This document shows positions 32,886-40,481 of a stretch of 48,740 nt of DNA, piece by piece. Position 1 is the stretch's first letter, and each line of letters opens with the position of its first letter. The DNA comes from a virus, in IMG/VR virus record IMGVR_UViG_3300028394_000112, positions 1-48,740 of that record; one strand, written 5' to 3'. Below the pieces are notes generated by a model. The model saw nothing but the letters and a program-made list of their open reading frames with translations, made no database searches and had not been told where the DNA came from. The translations under genes were made by a program, and so were the position numbers.

Positions 32886-33122
32886 TCACTGTTCGCCTGC
32901 GTCGGCGACGACGGTGGTGACGACGCGGGCTGAGGCGGAGGTGCGGCGCAGGCTGTCTGCGATTGCGGCGAGGGTGACAGCGGCGGGGAGGAGGGCGTCG
33001 TCGCCGGTGTTGCGCATCTGGGTGGCGCACTGGTCGATGACGATCGCGGCGCGGCCCATGCCGTGGCGGTAGCCGTCCATGAGGGATTCCGCGGCTTTGC
33101 AGGTGCAGCAGTGGTCGGTCAT
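32886..33122 (-). CDS. Small CxxC protein
   Basis: A 78-residue protein (MTDHCCTCKAAESLMDGYRH at the start). Cys-x-x-Cys near the N-terminus, a helical middle, and a Val/Ala-rich end. Overlaps the next upstream gene by 4 bases (ATGA). Not recognised. Confidence 0.68.
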   Translation of the reverse strand: MTDHCCTCKAAESLMDGYRHGMGRAAIVIDQCATQMRNTGDDALLPAAVTLAAIADSLRRTSASARVVTTVVADAGEQ

Positions 33123-33337
33123 GGGTTTTCCAGGCGGCCGTGGTGGACGTGGCGGCCGGGTAGTGGCTGTCCGGGGCGGATGGGGTTGGTGCATGGCTGG
33201 CCGGGCTTGGCTTGGCAGATGTCGCACGGGCGGCTGAGCGCCTCCGTGACGGCTTGGGATCGCGGATCCGATGTCGGGTATGGGCGGGGCATGGTTTGTC
33301 CGCAGGCGTGGCACACAGGCGGCTGTGGCGCGGTCAT
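33119..33337 (-). CDS. Small protein with two CxxC knuckles
   Basis: A 72-residue protein from the ATG at 33337. Two pairs, CHACGQTMP and CDICQAKPGQPC, followed by RHVHHGR, make a likely zinc ribbon. It overlaps both neighbours by 4 bases. Similar C-terminal CxxCxxxPGxPC motifs are common in actinobacterial and phage zinc ribbons of unknown role. Confidence 0.7.
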   Translation of the reverse strand: MTAPQPPVCHACGQTMPRPYPTSDPRSQAVTEALSRPCDICQAKPGQPCTNPIRPGQPLPGRHVHHGRLENP

Positions 33338-33525
33338 GGGCGGCCCTTCCGTGCGAGCGCTTCGAGGCAAAGGGCTTTGCCGCGTCTCGCCGCGGCGGCG
33401 TGGTCGTAGTGGTCGCACACCGTTGACCCGAGGTAGCCGTTGTCGTCGCACAGATCACAGGCGTCGATGCTGCGGTAGTCGGCCAGGCGCTCGACGTCGG
33501 GCTCGTCGCCGTAGCGGTCAGGCAT
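33334..33525 (-). CDS. Small CxxC protein with His pair
   Basis: A 63-residue protein (MPDRYGDEPDVERLADYRSI at the start), with CDLCDDNGY and CDHYDHAAA giving one zinc site. Resembles the short mycobacteriophage proteins that carry a DNA-J-type single zinc knuckle. Overlaps the HNH gene stop by 8 bases. Confidence 0.7.
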   Translation of the reverse strand: MPDRYGDEPDVERLADYRSIDACDLCDDNGYLGSTVCDHYDHAAAARRGKALCLEALARKGRP

Positions 33526-34108
33526 TGACTACTCCCAACGCCCTGGTCCGATGGTGGTAGCAGAACGCCACATCGACGCTGGGATCGTCGCGCGGTAGAT
33601 CGGGCCAGCACCTCACGCACTCATAGGTGACGGGTAGCGGATTCCATTCGTCATCAAGGTCGGTCCGAGTGTTCGAGCGTTCCTCGTTGCAGTCCCAGCA
33701 GAGCGTGCGCAGGTTGTTGACGTGATCACTGCCGAGCGCGGACCAGGGGATGACATGGTCCAAAACGAGCTGGACGCGGTCACGCTCCCATTCCTTTCCG
33801 CTTCGTCCGCAGAAACAGCAGCAGAATCCGTCCCGGGCGTAGACGAAGATGCGATCACCTTGGGGTATCTCGCGACGCTTTTCGGTTCTGGCCGTGCGAA
33901 GCACCGGCCATCTCTCGCCGACATTGGGCCAATTTTCGCCTGCCCCCCTGCGCACGTTGCTTACGTAAGTTTCAAGCGAAACGTAAGTAGTTTCTCTGTT
34001 AGTCGCGTGCGTACGTACGTGCATTGCTCGATTCAAAAGTCGCATGCATTGCTCGGGCACATGCTTGAGCAATGCTTGAGCAATGCCCTGAGCATCTGAG
34101 TCAGACAT
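33518..34108 (-). CDS. HNH endonuclease with repeat-rich N-terminal coding sequence
   Basis: A 196-residue protein; start at the ATG at 34108 (MSDSDAQGIAQAL), 8 bases inside the upstream gene. The HNH core is clear: CCFCGRSGKEWERDR, VLDHVIPWSALG, then NNLRTLCWDCNEERSN. The N-terminal ~60 residues are not related to the core and are encoded by AT-richer DNA carrying repeated GCATTGCTC/GAGCAATGC and TTACGT blocks (33955-34090). It may be a homing-type nuclease or act in early DNA metabolism. Confidence 0.83.
   Translation of the reverse strand: MSDSDAQGIAQALLKHVPEQCMRLLNRAMHVRTHATNRETTYVSLETYVSNVRRGAGENWPNVGERWPVLRTARTEKRREIPQGDRIFVYARDGFCCCFCGRSGKEWERDRVQLVLDHVIPWSALGSDHVNNLRTLCWDCNEERSNTRTDLDDEWNPLPVTYECVRCWPDLPRDDPSVDVAFCYHHRTRALGVVNA
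33955..34090. repeat. Iteron-like cluster, candidate replication origin
   Basis: Lies inside the start of the HNH gene. On the minus strand GCATTGCTC occurs twice in tandem (12 bases apart) and its inverse GAGCAATGC twice more; further on there is CGTACGTACG and a TTACGTTTC ... GAAACTTACGTAAG block. The stretch is AT-richer than the surroundings and next to the probable replication gene at 34101. Origin function is inferred. Confidence 0.45.
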
Positions 34109-34466
34109 CCTTGAACGCCCTTCCGTTTCGGTTCGCCCACCGCGCCGCAGCCGCCTTCTTGGCTTTGTCGCTGCGCCTGGTCGCCTCTTCGTCTGCAAGC
34201 TGGAACTCATCCCAACCATTGATGTCCCAACCGCCCGGAGCCGGCCGCCACAGGTCATGGCTCACCAACTGCTGAGCATCGGAAACCGTTGCGCCGAAAA
34301 CCCGTAACGCCGCCTTTGGCACGAACCCGCCGAGGTTGTGCCGACCGGAATAGCACATGGCCTGGAGGTGGGCGACGATGGCGCGATGATGCTTGTCCTC
34401 CTGTAGGTACAGCAGTTTCGGGTTGTCAAACATCGCCGTATCAAGTCGTATCCACATCAATCCCAC
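34101..34466 (-). CDS. Probable replication initiator / helicase-loader-like protein
   Basis: A 121-residue protein. The GTG at 34466 has GGGAGG six bases upstream, better than the later ATG at 34457. The product begins VGLMWIRLDTAMFDNPKLLY, then GGFVPKAALRVFG, GGWDINGWDEFQ, and ends in a basic helix (KAKKAAAARWANR). This order is found at the N-terminus of phage replication organiser proteins that bind the origin and load helicase; the loader part is absent. Assignment is by resemblance. Confidence 0.6.
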   Translation of the reverse strand: MGLMWIRLDTAMFDNPKLLYLQEDKHHRAIVAHLQAMCYSGRHNLGGFVPKAALRVFGATVSDAQQLVSHDLWRPAPGGWDINGWDEFQLADEEATRRSDKAKKAAAARWANRNGRAFKDV

Positions 34467-34615
34467 TAGAAACCTCCCTTCCGTGTCGTCGGGCATCCAT
34501 CCCGATGCCCCTGTGTTCTGACGTGGAATGCGCACCGCGGGCAGCGGCCGGCGCCGGTGGGTGGGGTGAATCCGGCGGCCTTGAGGGCCAGGAACTCCCG
34601 ATAGGCGTCACTCAA
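34466..34615 (-). CDS. Small zinc-knuckle protein
   Basis: A 49-residue product from a TTG at 34615 that overlaps the preceding stop (TTGA) and follows GGGAG. A longer open frame (to 34750) is an Arg/Pro-rich shadow. The product contains CPRCAFHVRTQGHRDGC, a CxxC...H...H/C zinc site. Not recognised. Confidence 0.6.
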   Translation of the reverse strand: MSDAYREFLALKAAGFTPPTGAGRCPRCAFHVRTQGHRDGCPTTRKGGF

Positions 34616-34761
34616 GCTGTCTCCCAGGTGGATACGCCGCAGCAGCAGCGGTGGTCGTCGTCGGTGATATCGGCGACGTGTTCGGGTGGCTTGATGCATA
34701 CGTGGTCGGTGCCGTCGGTGCCGGGCCAGCGGTGGCCGCATTCGGCCCAAGAGTCAGGCAT
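34612..34761 (-). CDS. Small Cys-rich protein
   Basis: A 49-residue product from the ATG at 34761 (MPDSWAECGHRW at the start) with a GGGGAG site. Cys/His at AECGHRW, DHVCIKPPEH and DDHRCCCG suggest one zinc site. Related small proteins (CGHxWPG...HxC) are common in mycobacteriophage early operons. Stop overlaps the next start. Confidence 0.6.
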   Translation of the reverse strand: MPDSWAECGHRWPGTDGTDHVCIKPPEHVADITDDDHRCCCGVSTWETA

Positions 34762-34776
34762 CGACTCCCCCGCCGT

Positions 34777-34923
34777 TCACCGGTCACCGTCCAGTTCGCC
34801 GTCCGGGCAGTGGCAGAACCCGAGGCCGGGCTCATCGACGTAGGAGTGTCCTTCGCACGGCCCGCGGTGGAACTTGTGGCCGCAGATGCAAAGTGGCGGC
34901 GGGCTGGCTCCGAGTCGGTTCAT
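34777..34923 (-). CDS. Small CxCxxH protein
   Basis: A 48-residue product from the ATG at 34923: LCICGHKFHRGPCEGHSYV then GFCHCPDGELDGD. Six Cys and several His in 48 residues, likely zinc-binding. ATGA overlap with the upstream gene. Not recognised. Confidence 0.62.
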   Translation of the reverse strand: MNRLGASPPPLCICGHKFHRGPCEGHSYVDEPGLGFCHCPDGELDGDR

Positions 34924-35096
34924 CCTTGGACCTGCCAGGCGGGGATGTGGTCCAGGTCGAGGGTGTCGAGCCAGTCCTGATGCTTATTCCATTGGGCGAC
35001 CTCGCGGGCGTGGTCGGCGTCGCGCTGCGCCTGGAGCTCGGCGTCGCTGGGTCCGGGAAGGCTTTGGATGATCGGGAAGTCGGAGAGGTCACTCAC
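34920..35096 (-). CDS. Small acidic protein
   Basis: A 58-residue product from a GTG at 35096 (GTGA overlap with the upstream stop). Acidic, with a helical middle (SDAELQAQRDADHAREVAQW) and LDHIPAWQVQG at the end. Not recognised. Confidence 0.6.
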   Translation of the reverse strand: MSDLSDFPIIQSLPGPSDAELQAQRDADHAREVAQWNKHQDWLDTLDLDHIPAWQVQG

Positions 35097-35893
35097 GACG
35101 CCACCCCGATCCCGTTGCGGTCCAGGAACCGTTGCAGCGACTCGACCTGGATTCCGGCCCGGGCGGCGATCTGAGCATCGGAGAACCCGAGTCCGCGAAG
35201 GTCGTCGTACTCGTCGGCGTCGAGGCGGCGGCGGCCCGAACCCCTGCGCACTCCGTCCGGGCGCGCGGCCGGGTCGTCGATGGTGTCGTCGTCCCACGCC
35301 AGCGGTGGCGCCCAGCCGAGCCGGTGTGCGCGGTCCCGGGCGGCCTGCGACGGCCCCGCGGTCATGAACAGCTGGTCGTACAGCTCAGCGACCCGCAGTG
35401 CTGTGGCCGCCAGTACACGCCCTTCGGCGTGGAACAGGCTGGTGCTGTTGGCCGCGGTGATGCCGAGGCGCACGCACAGGTCGCTTTGGGTGTAGCCGAC
35501 GGCGACCAGCGCCCGTAGCCGGCGGGTGGTGCCGGTGATGTCGACGCGGGCACCGGCAGCGAGGTGGCCGGTGGCCGGCAGTGGGACGGCCAGGATCGCG
35601 CGGGCGTTGCCGGCGGCGATCTGCCTGCTGGGGCCGGTTCCGCGTTCGGGTCTGCCGTTGACGAGGACGTGGATGACTGAGTCGCTGACGCCGCACAGTT
35701 CGGCCAGGCGGCGGCGGCCCATCCCGGCGGCCCGCAGCCGCAGGACGTGCTGGCGGGCCGGTTCGGCATCGACGTAGCCGGATTGCCATCGCCCGTAGGC
35801 GATGTCGCGTTCGCGGCGGGTGTTGTAGTGCGAGGAGCACATCCCGCGGCGCTGCGCCCGCCGACCGCAACCCTTGGAGCACAGGGTGGTCAC
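35093..35893 (-). CDS. Multi-HTH DNA-binding protein with N-terminal zinc knuckle
   Basis: A 266-residue protein from the GTG at 35893. The N-terminal LCSKGCGRRAQRRGMCSSHY is the same Cys-x4-Cys-x9-Cys-x2-His-type knuckle as in the tail fibre at 5055-7574. It is followed by at least three HTH-like segments: MGRRRLAELCGVSDSVIHVL, YTQSDLCVRLGITAANSTSL and FSDAQIAARAGIQVESLQRF. Similar proteins occur widely in actinophages and are annotated as HTH DNA-binding proteins; a host-takeover or replication control role is possible. Confidence 0.8.
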   Translation of the reverse strand: MTTLCSKGCGRRAQRRGMCSSHYNTRRERDIAYGRWQSGYVDAEPARQHVLRLRAAGMGRRRLAELCGVSDSVIHVLVNGRPERGTGPSRQIAAGNARAILAVPLPATGHLAAGARVDITGTTRRLRALVAVGYTQSDLCVRLGITAANSTSLFHAEGRVLAATALRVAELYDQLFMTAGPSQAARDRAHRLGWAPPLAWDDDTIDDPAARPDGVRRGSGRRRLDADEYDDLRGLGFSDAQIAARAGIQVESLQRFLDRNGIGVAS

Positions 35894-36090
35894 AGCAGAT
35901 CCCCTGTCAGGTCGGCGTCCACAACCGGCAGGACGATGGGTTGGGCGTGCCCGAGGCTGCAGTCGCACTCCCCCGCCCCGGCGAACTCCTGGGCAACGGC
36001 CAGCACGGCATGGACCAGCGCGGCCTGCAGCAGGCTCGCGTCGCTACCCGCCTTGAGGAGCCGCTCGGCTTCTTCGTAATGGCTGCTCAT
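35890..36090 (-). CDS. Small protein upstream of the multi-HTH gene
   Basis: A 66-residue product from the ATG at 36090 (MSSHYEEAERLLKAGSDASL at the start). Helical N-terminal half, then AGECDCSLGHAQP, which could bind a metal. Overlaps both neighbours by 4 bases. Not recognised. Confidence 0.65.
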   Translation of the reverse strand: MSSHYEEAERLLKAGSDASLLQAALVHAVLAVAQEFAGAGECDCSLGHAQPIVLPVVDADLTGDLL

Positions 36091-36380
36091 GCCGCCACCC
36101 AGTGCGGCCGGTAGCCGGCGGCGAGCGCCTCGACGGTGGCGATGTGCCCTTTGAGGGCGTTGAGTTCGCTGCTGTAGCGGTTGATTTCCCCGTTGTGGGG
36201 TCCGCCGAAGATCATCGTTTCGAACACGAGCCGGTAGTTGTTGTGGCACAGCCCGACCCACACGGTGGACACTTCGGTGTCGCCGATCTTGGTGCGGGCG
36301 ATCCGGTTGTTGGACAACTCGGACGCCCACTCGGACAGGTCGATTTCATGGCCGTCGCGGTCGTAGTAAGCGGCGCTCAC
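36087..36380 (-). CDS. Unknown small protein before the RecT-like gene's downstream end
   Basis: A 97-residue product (MSAAYYDRDGHEIDLSEWAS at the start), beta then alpha, with TVWVGLCHNNYRLVFETMIF and a C-terminal helix. The N-terminal part resembles small mycobacteriophage proteins of unknown role that accompany recombination genes. ATGA overlap with the RecT-like gene upstream. Confidence 0.68.
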   Translation of the reverse strand: MSAAYYDRDGHEIDLSEWASELSNNRIARTKIGDTEVSTVWVGLCHNNYRLVFETMIFGGPHNGEINRYSSELNALKGHIATVEALAAGYRPHWVAA

Positions 36381-37354
36381 TGCTGGGCCTCGGCGGCGGC
36401 GAGGGCGGCGTTGTTGAGGATGTCGGTGACGACCTGGCCGAGGGTGCCGTCCTTGCGGGCGGCGTTCAACGCGTTGACCACGGTGCGCAGTTCGTCGTCG
36501 GTGATGCCGTCACGGTGCTCGGGCGGGTCCTGGCGGCGCTGGGCCAGCTCGGTGATGACGGTCAGCTGGTCGTCGCGGTCGGAGCAGTCCGCCTCGGCCA
36601 GGGCGGCGAACATCGCCCCGATCCACTTCTTCCGGGCGGCCGGGCTCATCGCGTTCGGAGCCGGTTCCGGTGCGGCGGGTCCGGGTTCGGCGTCGACCAC
36701 CTGAGCGGGTGGGGCCAGCGCGGCGCGCAGGCCGTCGACACCGCGGCGCGTGGACTGCACCCGCCGCGGGGCCTGCTGGGGTGCCGCCTCGAACTCCAGC
36801 TCCTCCGACGAGAAGGCGATGCCCAGCAGGACATCGGGGGCGATCCGCCTGCACACCTCCATCGCAGCCTTCGCCCACAGCATCGCCCGGGGCTCCGTCG
36901 AATACTTCTTGTTCGAGGTGAACCCGGCGCGTTCGGCGCGGGCGAGATCCCACGTCGACACCTCCACCTGGCCGGTGCGCGGATCGGTGGCCGACACCGT
37001 CACTGATTCGTCGGTGTCCTCGACGGTGCGGATCTGGTAGCCGTGGCGCTTCACCAGGGCGACAGCGGTTCTGGCGTAGATCGCCGGGGTGCCGTGGACG
37101 ACGAAGATCTGTTGCATGGACTGGATGGGGGTCAGTCCGAGTTCGGCGCCGTAGAGGATTGCGGCGGCGCCGTTGCCGGGTTTCCCGCGGTAGGTGGCGG
37201 GCACCATGTCGGTGTCGCAGAGGGCGTCGGCGAGTTGCTTGGCGGCGCTCATCGCCTGGGCGTGTGCCATCAGCTGGCCGGCGGCGTGGGCCTGCACGGG
37301 CCGGGCGGCGGGCAGGATTTCCAGTTCGGCGCTGATGGTGTTGTCGATGGTCAT
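36377..37354 (-). CDS. RecT-like single-strand annealing protein
   Basis: A 325-residue protein; the ATG at 37354 overlaps the nuclease gene stop. Core motifs of RecT/Bet-like annealing proteins: KQLADALCDTDMVPATYRGK, AAAILYGAELGLTPIQSMQQ, IFVVHGTPAIYARTAVALV, then AKAAMEVCRRIAPDVLLG. The last ~100 residues are Pro/Ala-rich then helical and vary in the family. Together with the adjacent exonuclease it forms a recombination pair that anneals 3' ends, likely used in replication or end joining. Confidence 0.85.
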   Translation of the reverse strand: MTIDNTISAELEILPAARPVQAHAAGQLMAHAQAMSAAKQLADALCDTDMVPATYRGKPGNGAAAILYGAELGLTPIQSMQQIFVVHGTPAIYARTAVALVKRHGYQIRTVEDTDESVTVSATDPRTGQVEVSTWDLARAERAGFTSNKKYSTEPRAMLWAKAAMEVCRRIAPDVLLGIAFSSEELEFEAAPQQAPRRVQSTRRGVDGLRAALAPPAQVVDAEPGPAAPEPAPNAMSPAARKKWIGAMFAALAEADCSDRDDQLTVITELAQRRQDPPEHRDGITDDELRTVVNALNAARKDGTLGQVVTDILNNAALAAAEAQQ

Positions 37355-38244
37355 GCTGTTTTCTCCTGGGTGAGTTGGTTGAGGTTCTTCGTGGCGAGCG
37401 CCAGGGCGACGCCGCCGCGGGCGTGGGGGCGTCGGTCGGCGACCTTGATGCCGTTGCACATCGCGGTCGCGGCGTTGCCCATCAGGTCGAGGAGCGCGGA
37501 TTTCGAGCCGCGTAGTTGACGCTCGTAGGTTTTGACGCTGTCGTCGTCGGAGAGCACCTCGAACGCCGTCTGGTAGTCGAGTTGCACGACCGTGTCGGGG
37601 TCGATGTCGGGGTGCAGTTCCTTGACGGCGGTGTAGGTGGCGACGGTGTCGTCCAGGGGTGGCGGTTCGTCGGCCTGCAGCGACTTCCAGAACAGCCGGC
37701 ACTCTTCGACGATCGCGTCAGCGATCCCCACGTCGTACTCGATGACGTAGGTGTGCGCCTCGAAGAACGGGCCCAACACCATCAGGTGCGCCGGATGCTT
37801 GGTGTAGCCGGTGAACAGCATCTGGGCCATCACCTGCGCCACATAGTCAGCGGGGGCCTGGTCGGTGAAGTGATCACCCCACTGCGACAGGTCGCGCGCC
37901 GTCTTCAATTCCAGGATTCTGCGGGCGCGGCCACGGACGGCCCTGCGATCCAGCGTGACCGCCGCCGGAAAGCCGAACTGCTCTGTCGGGCAGACGATCT
38001 GCACCTCGTCGCGGGAGAGCCGCCAGCCGGGGTTCTGCCGCCGCCAGATGCTGGCCATCGCCGGTTCGAAATCATGCCCGAGGGCGAAGATCTCACTGGC
38101 GGGCTCGGGCGGAAGGTTGCCGCGCATCTGATGCCAGATCCGATAAGGCGACGTGAACCTGGACACGCCCAGGATGGCGCTCACCTTCGACGGCGTCACC
38201 ATCCGCATGTGCTCGGGTGAACCCGGCGCGATCGCGACACTCAT
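37351..38244 (-). CDS. YqaJ/RecE-like 5'-3' exonuclease
   Basis: A 297-residue nuclease from the ATG at 38244. YqaJ-type features: VTPSKVSAILGVSRFTSPYR, FALGHDFEPAMASIW, an FPAAVTLDRRAV strand, RILELKTARDLSQWGD with the acidic/Lys metal-binding residues, and AQVMAQMLFTGY. It generates single-stranded tails for the RecT-like partner with which it overlaps. An upstream extension of the frame is a shadow and was dropped. Confidence 0.87.
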   Translation of the reverse strand: MSVAIAPGSPEHMRMVTPSKVSAILGVSRFTSPYRIWHQMRGNLPPEPASEIFALGHDFEPAMASIWRRQNPGWRLSRDEVQIVCPTEQFGFPAAVTLDRRAVRGRARRILELKTARDLSQWGDHFTDQAPADYVAQVMAQMLFTGYTKHPAHLMVLGPFFEAHTYVIEYDVGIADAIVEECRLFWKSLQADEPPPLDDTVATYTAVKELHPDIDPDTVVQLDYQTAFEVLSDDDSVKTYERQLRGSKSALLDLMGNAATAMCNGIKVADRRPHARGGVALALATKNLNQLTQEKTA

Positions 38245-38834
38245 TCGGCCACCTGCCCGTTCATCGCCCGCCATTGCGCCAGGCACCACTTGACGTCGCC
38301 GAGTGCGGTATGGCGGTCGAACTGGTCGGGGTCGATGCCGAGCCTGCGGGACAGGTCGTTGGAGCGCCACACCAAGCCCAGCCGGACCTCGTCGCCGAGT
38401 TCAGCGGACGCCGCGACGACCGAGCGTGCCACCTGACCGGCGGCCATCGACGGGATGTCGAGCGGGTGGTAGTGCCACTCCGGTGTCAGATCGAATCGGG
38501 ACATCAGAAGGTCGAGGCGTTCCATGTCGAACGACGGGTTCGAGCCGGCGATGATCGCGCCCGCGGTGAACGCCTGAATCTCGCGGGCGGCCTGCGCCGG
38601 CGGCAGCGCCAGCTGGATGTCGAACCGGGAGCGGTAGTCGTCGACGAACGCCTCCGGCAGCGACTCCAGCCAGGAGTCCTGCTGGTGGAGGATCTGGAAG
38701 GAGACAGGGGCGAACGTCGGCAGCGACGGATCGAAGCGGAGCCGCACCGCCGCGAACTCCCAGACGGGGGCGGCCCGTTCCAGGCCAAGAGTTTCGGTGT
38801 CGACGAAACACAGATCGCGGTCCAAGGTGATCAT
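38241..38834 (-). CDS. DnaQ-like 3'-5' exonuclease
   Basis: A 197-residue DEDDh exonuclease from the ATG at 38834. Exo I: CFVDTETLGLERA (Asp, Glu); Exo II: AGSNPSFDMERLDLL (Asp); Exo III: FDRHTALGDVKWCLAQW (His, Asp). No polymerase gene was seen, so it may work with the RecET-like pair or with the host polymerase. ATGA overlaps on both sides. Confidence 0.87.
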   Translation of the reverse strand: MITLDRDLCFVDTETLGLERAAPVWEFAAVRLRFDPSLPTFAPVSFQILHQQDSWLESLPEAFVDDYRSRFDIQLALPPAQAAREIQAFTAGAIIAGSNPSFDMERLDLLMSRFDLTPEWHYHPLDIPSMAAGQVARSVVAASAELGDEVRLGLVWRSNDLSRRLGIDPDQFDRHTALGDVKWCLAQWRAMNGQVAE

Positions 38835-38995
38835 GCGACGTCCCGTTCGTTGAGGATGACGGTGACGGTGGTGCGGAACGGCTGACCGCCACTCGGGCAG
38901 GTTTCCCGGCAGATGCTGTCGAGGTGGGCGGGGATGTTCTGTGCGCGTGTGGGTTTCACCGGTTGGTGGCAGGTGGGGCACAGGTGGGCGTTCAC
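38831..38995 (-). CDS. Small zinc ribbon protein
   Basis: A 54-residue product from a GTG at 38995; CPTCHQPVKP and a later CRETCPSGG give four cysteines for a zinc site. The upstream open stretch is Arg/His shadow. Overlaps the membrane gene upstream by 4 bases. Not recognised. Confidence 0.62.
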   Translation of the reverse strand: MNAHLCPTCHQPVKPTRAQNIPAHLDSICRETCPSGGQPFRTTVTVILNERDVA

Positions 38996-39174
38996 CGGTG
39001 GTTCTCCCACCAGGTGGCGGCGGCGGTGATCGCGGCGCCGGTGATGGCGACAGCGAGTCCGGTGGCGAATCCGTGGTCCTGTTCGGTGGGGCCGGGGCTG
39101 TACAGGAGGGCGAGTACCGCCCACAGGCCGCCGATGAATGTGGTGCCGACAGCGGCAGCTTTCACGGTGATCAC
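38992..39174 (-). CDS. Small two-span membrane protein
   Basis: A 60-residue product from a GTG at 39174, with hydrophobic segments at about residues 5-25 (VGTTFIGGLWAVLALLYS) and 37-55. Not recognised. Overlaps both neighbours by 4 bases. Confidence 0.65.
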   Translation of the reverse strand: MITVKAAAVGTTFIGGLWAVLALLYSPGPTEQDHGFATGLAVAITGAAITAAATWWENHR

Positions 39175-39527
39175 ACGATCACCACCGCAGCGGGGGCCGG
39201 GTGCCGGTCGGGGGTGTGGCCGGCGGTGGAGAGCATGACCACCGCCATGCCGAGGGTGGCGACAACGGCCAGCAGCAGGGCCACCGCCAGGAAGTCGTAG
39301 ACCTGGGCGCGGCGGAACCTGGACCGGGAGAACAGGAAACGGGTGGTGCGGCTGTCCGGGGCGCGGTGCCGGCCCACATACTCTCCGGTCAAGTCACCGC
39401 GGTCGACCAGCCTGACCGGTTCGTGCAAGGCGGCCGCGGCCAGGGCGGCGTCGTAGTCGTTTTTGGACCACACGAGGCGCACCAACTCCGACGTCACCTC
39501 CCCCGGGTAGGATTGTGTTTCTCTCAC
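39171..39527 (-). CDS. Single-span membrane protein
   Basis: A 118-residue product from a GTG at 39527 with an AAAGGA site. A soluble N-terminal ~75 residues (TSELVRLVWSKNDYDAALAA, then GDLTGEYVGRHRAPDSR), followed by one membrane span (about 79-100). Not recognised. The 39528-39596 gap contains only this gene's leader. Confidence 0.65.
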   Translation of the reverse strand: MRETQSYPGEVTSELVRLVWSKNDYDAALAAAALHEPVRLVDRGDLTGEYVGRHRAPDSRTTRFLFSRSRFRRAQVYDFLAVALLLAVVATLGMAVVMLSTAGHTPDRHPAPAAVVIV

Positions 39528-39596
39528 TGCTGTGTTCCTTTCCGTTCTCAGTGGTGGTGTGGCCGTCGCGGAACTTGTCCTTCCGCGGCGGCCTTC

Positions 39597-39854
39597 TTAC
39601 GTGCCGGGCTTGGGCGAGGGGGAACCGGCGGGAGCGGCAGGGCATCCCGCTGGTTCCCCCTCGTCGGGCGCGCTGGCTGGCGCGGCCCGGTCTGCGGGGT
39701 CCCCGAGGAGCGGGGACAATTCGGCGCAGTCGAACACCCGGTGCACGACCAGCGCGTCGAGGAGCCGCCGCCCGACCGCCACCTCGCTGGTGGCGAGGTC
39801 GACGGTGAAGTGTTCACCGCAGCCGTCCGGGCAACGGACATCGACGGCGGTCAT
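39597..39854 (-). CDS. Small protein with CxxxC motif and Pro/Ala tail
   Basis: An 85-residue product from the ATG at 39854: VDVRCPDGCGEHFTVDLATS, then RRLLDALVVHRVFDCAELSP and a disordered tail. A possible zinc site near the start. Overlaps the excisionase-like gene by 4 bases. Confidence 0.62.
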   Translation of the reverse strand: MTAVDVRCPDGCGEHFTVDLATSEVAVGRRLLDALVVHRVFDCAELSPLLGDPADRAAPASAPDEGEPAGCPAAPAGSPSPKPGT

Positions 39855-40045
39855 GCGCTGACCGCCAGCGAATCGGCATACGCCTCGAGGTCGGTGTGCC
39901 GGTACTTGTGCTCCCGGCCCATCCGGACGGCGGTGAGCAGGCCCGCGCGCCGCAGTTCGTCGATCTGGCGGGCCGAGCACGACAGCATCACCGCCGCCGA
40001 CTCTTTGTCGTAGAGGATGCGGGTGCCAACGTCGGGGGTGCTCAC
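39851..40045 (-). CDS. Excisionase-like HTH protein
   Basis: A 64-residue product from a GTG at 40045. It is a winged HTH of the Xis/HTH_17 class: LYDKESAAVMLSCSARQIDE for the recognition helix, GLLTAVRMGREHKYRHTDLE for the wing. It may direct excision with the integrase or bind DNA as a regulator. It is in the early leftward operon, as would suit an excisionase. Confidence 0.75.
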   Translation of the reverse strand: MSTPDVGTRILYDKESAAVMLSCSARQIDELRRAGLLTAVRMGREHKYRHTDLEAYADSLAVSA

Positions 40046-40254
40046 TTCGCGCCGCCGTCCCGGCATGCGGTGGGCGGGCAGTGACGGCTATCAAGCTGTG
40101 CCGCTCGTTGGTTGATGCGGGCGAGGTCGTCTGAGGCCAGGAGCGCCCACCGGTGGGCGCGGACGGCTGACGTTCCCGCTGCGCGCGCTGCCATACCGGC
40201 TACCGCGAGGGCTGCCAGCGAGACGAGCAGCGCGAACACCGCTGCGGCGGTCAC
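40042..40254 (-). CDS. Small membrane protein
   Basis: A 70-residue product from a GTG at 40254. The N-terminal AAAVFALLVSLAALAVAGMA is one membrane span; the rest is basic, with a CPPTACRDGG end. Not recognised. Confidence 0.6.
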   Translation of the reverse strand: MTAAAVFALLVSLAALAVAGMAARAAGTSAVRAHRWALLASDDLARINQRAAQLDSRHCPPTACRDGGAK

Positions 40255-40481
40255 GAGGTCACCTCGTTGTAGGTGCGGGTGTCGGGGTTCCAGCGGGCCG
40301 CCCAGCTGTTCGCTTCGGCCACAGCGGACTGGAGGTCGGCGGCGAGCTGGACGGCCTCGGCGGGGGTGAGGCGGCCGGACCAGCCGTCAGCGAGGTTGAT
40401 CTCGACCAGGCCGCCGTTGACGTGGACAGCAGCGCCGATGATGTCGTCAGCCCACACCGGCCGCGGAGGCGTGGCGGTCAT
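40251..40481 (-). CDS. Small unknown protein
   Basis: A 76-residue product from the ATG at 40481 (MTATPPRPVWADDIIGAAVH at the start). A small alpha/beta domain with VEINLADGWSGRLTPAEAVQ. Proteins of this size and motif (LTPxEAxxLAxxL) are frequent in mycobacteriophages. Not assigned. Confidence 0.65.
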   Translation of the reverse strand: MTATPPRPVWADDIIGAAVHVNGGLVEINLADGWSGRLTPAEAVQLAADLQSAVAEANSWAARWNPDTRTYNEVTS

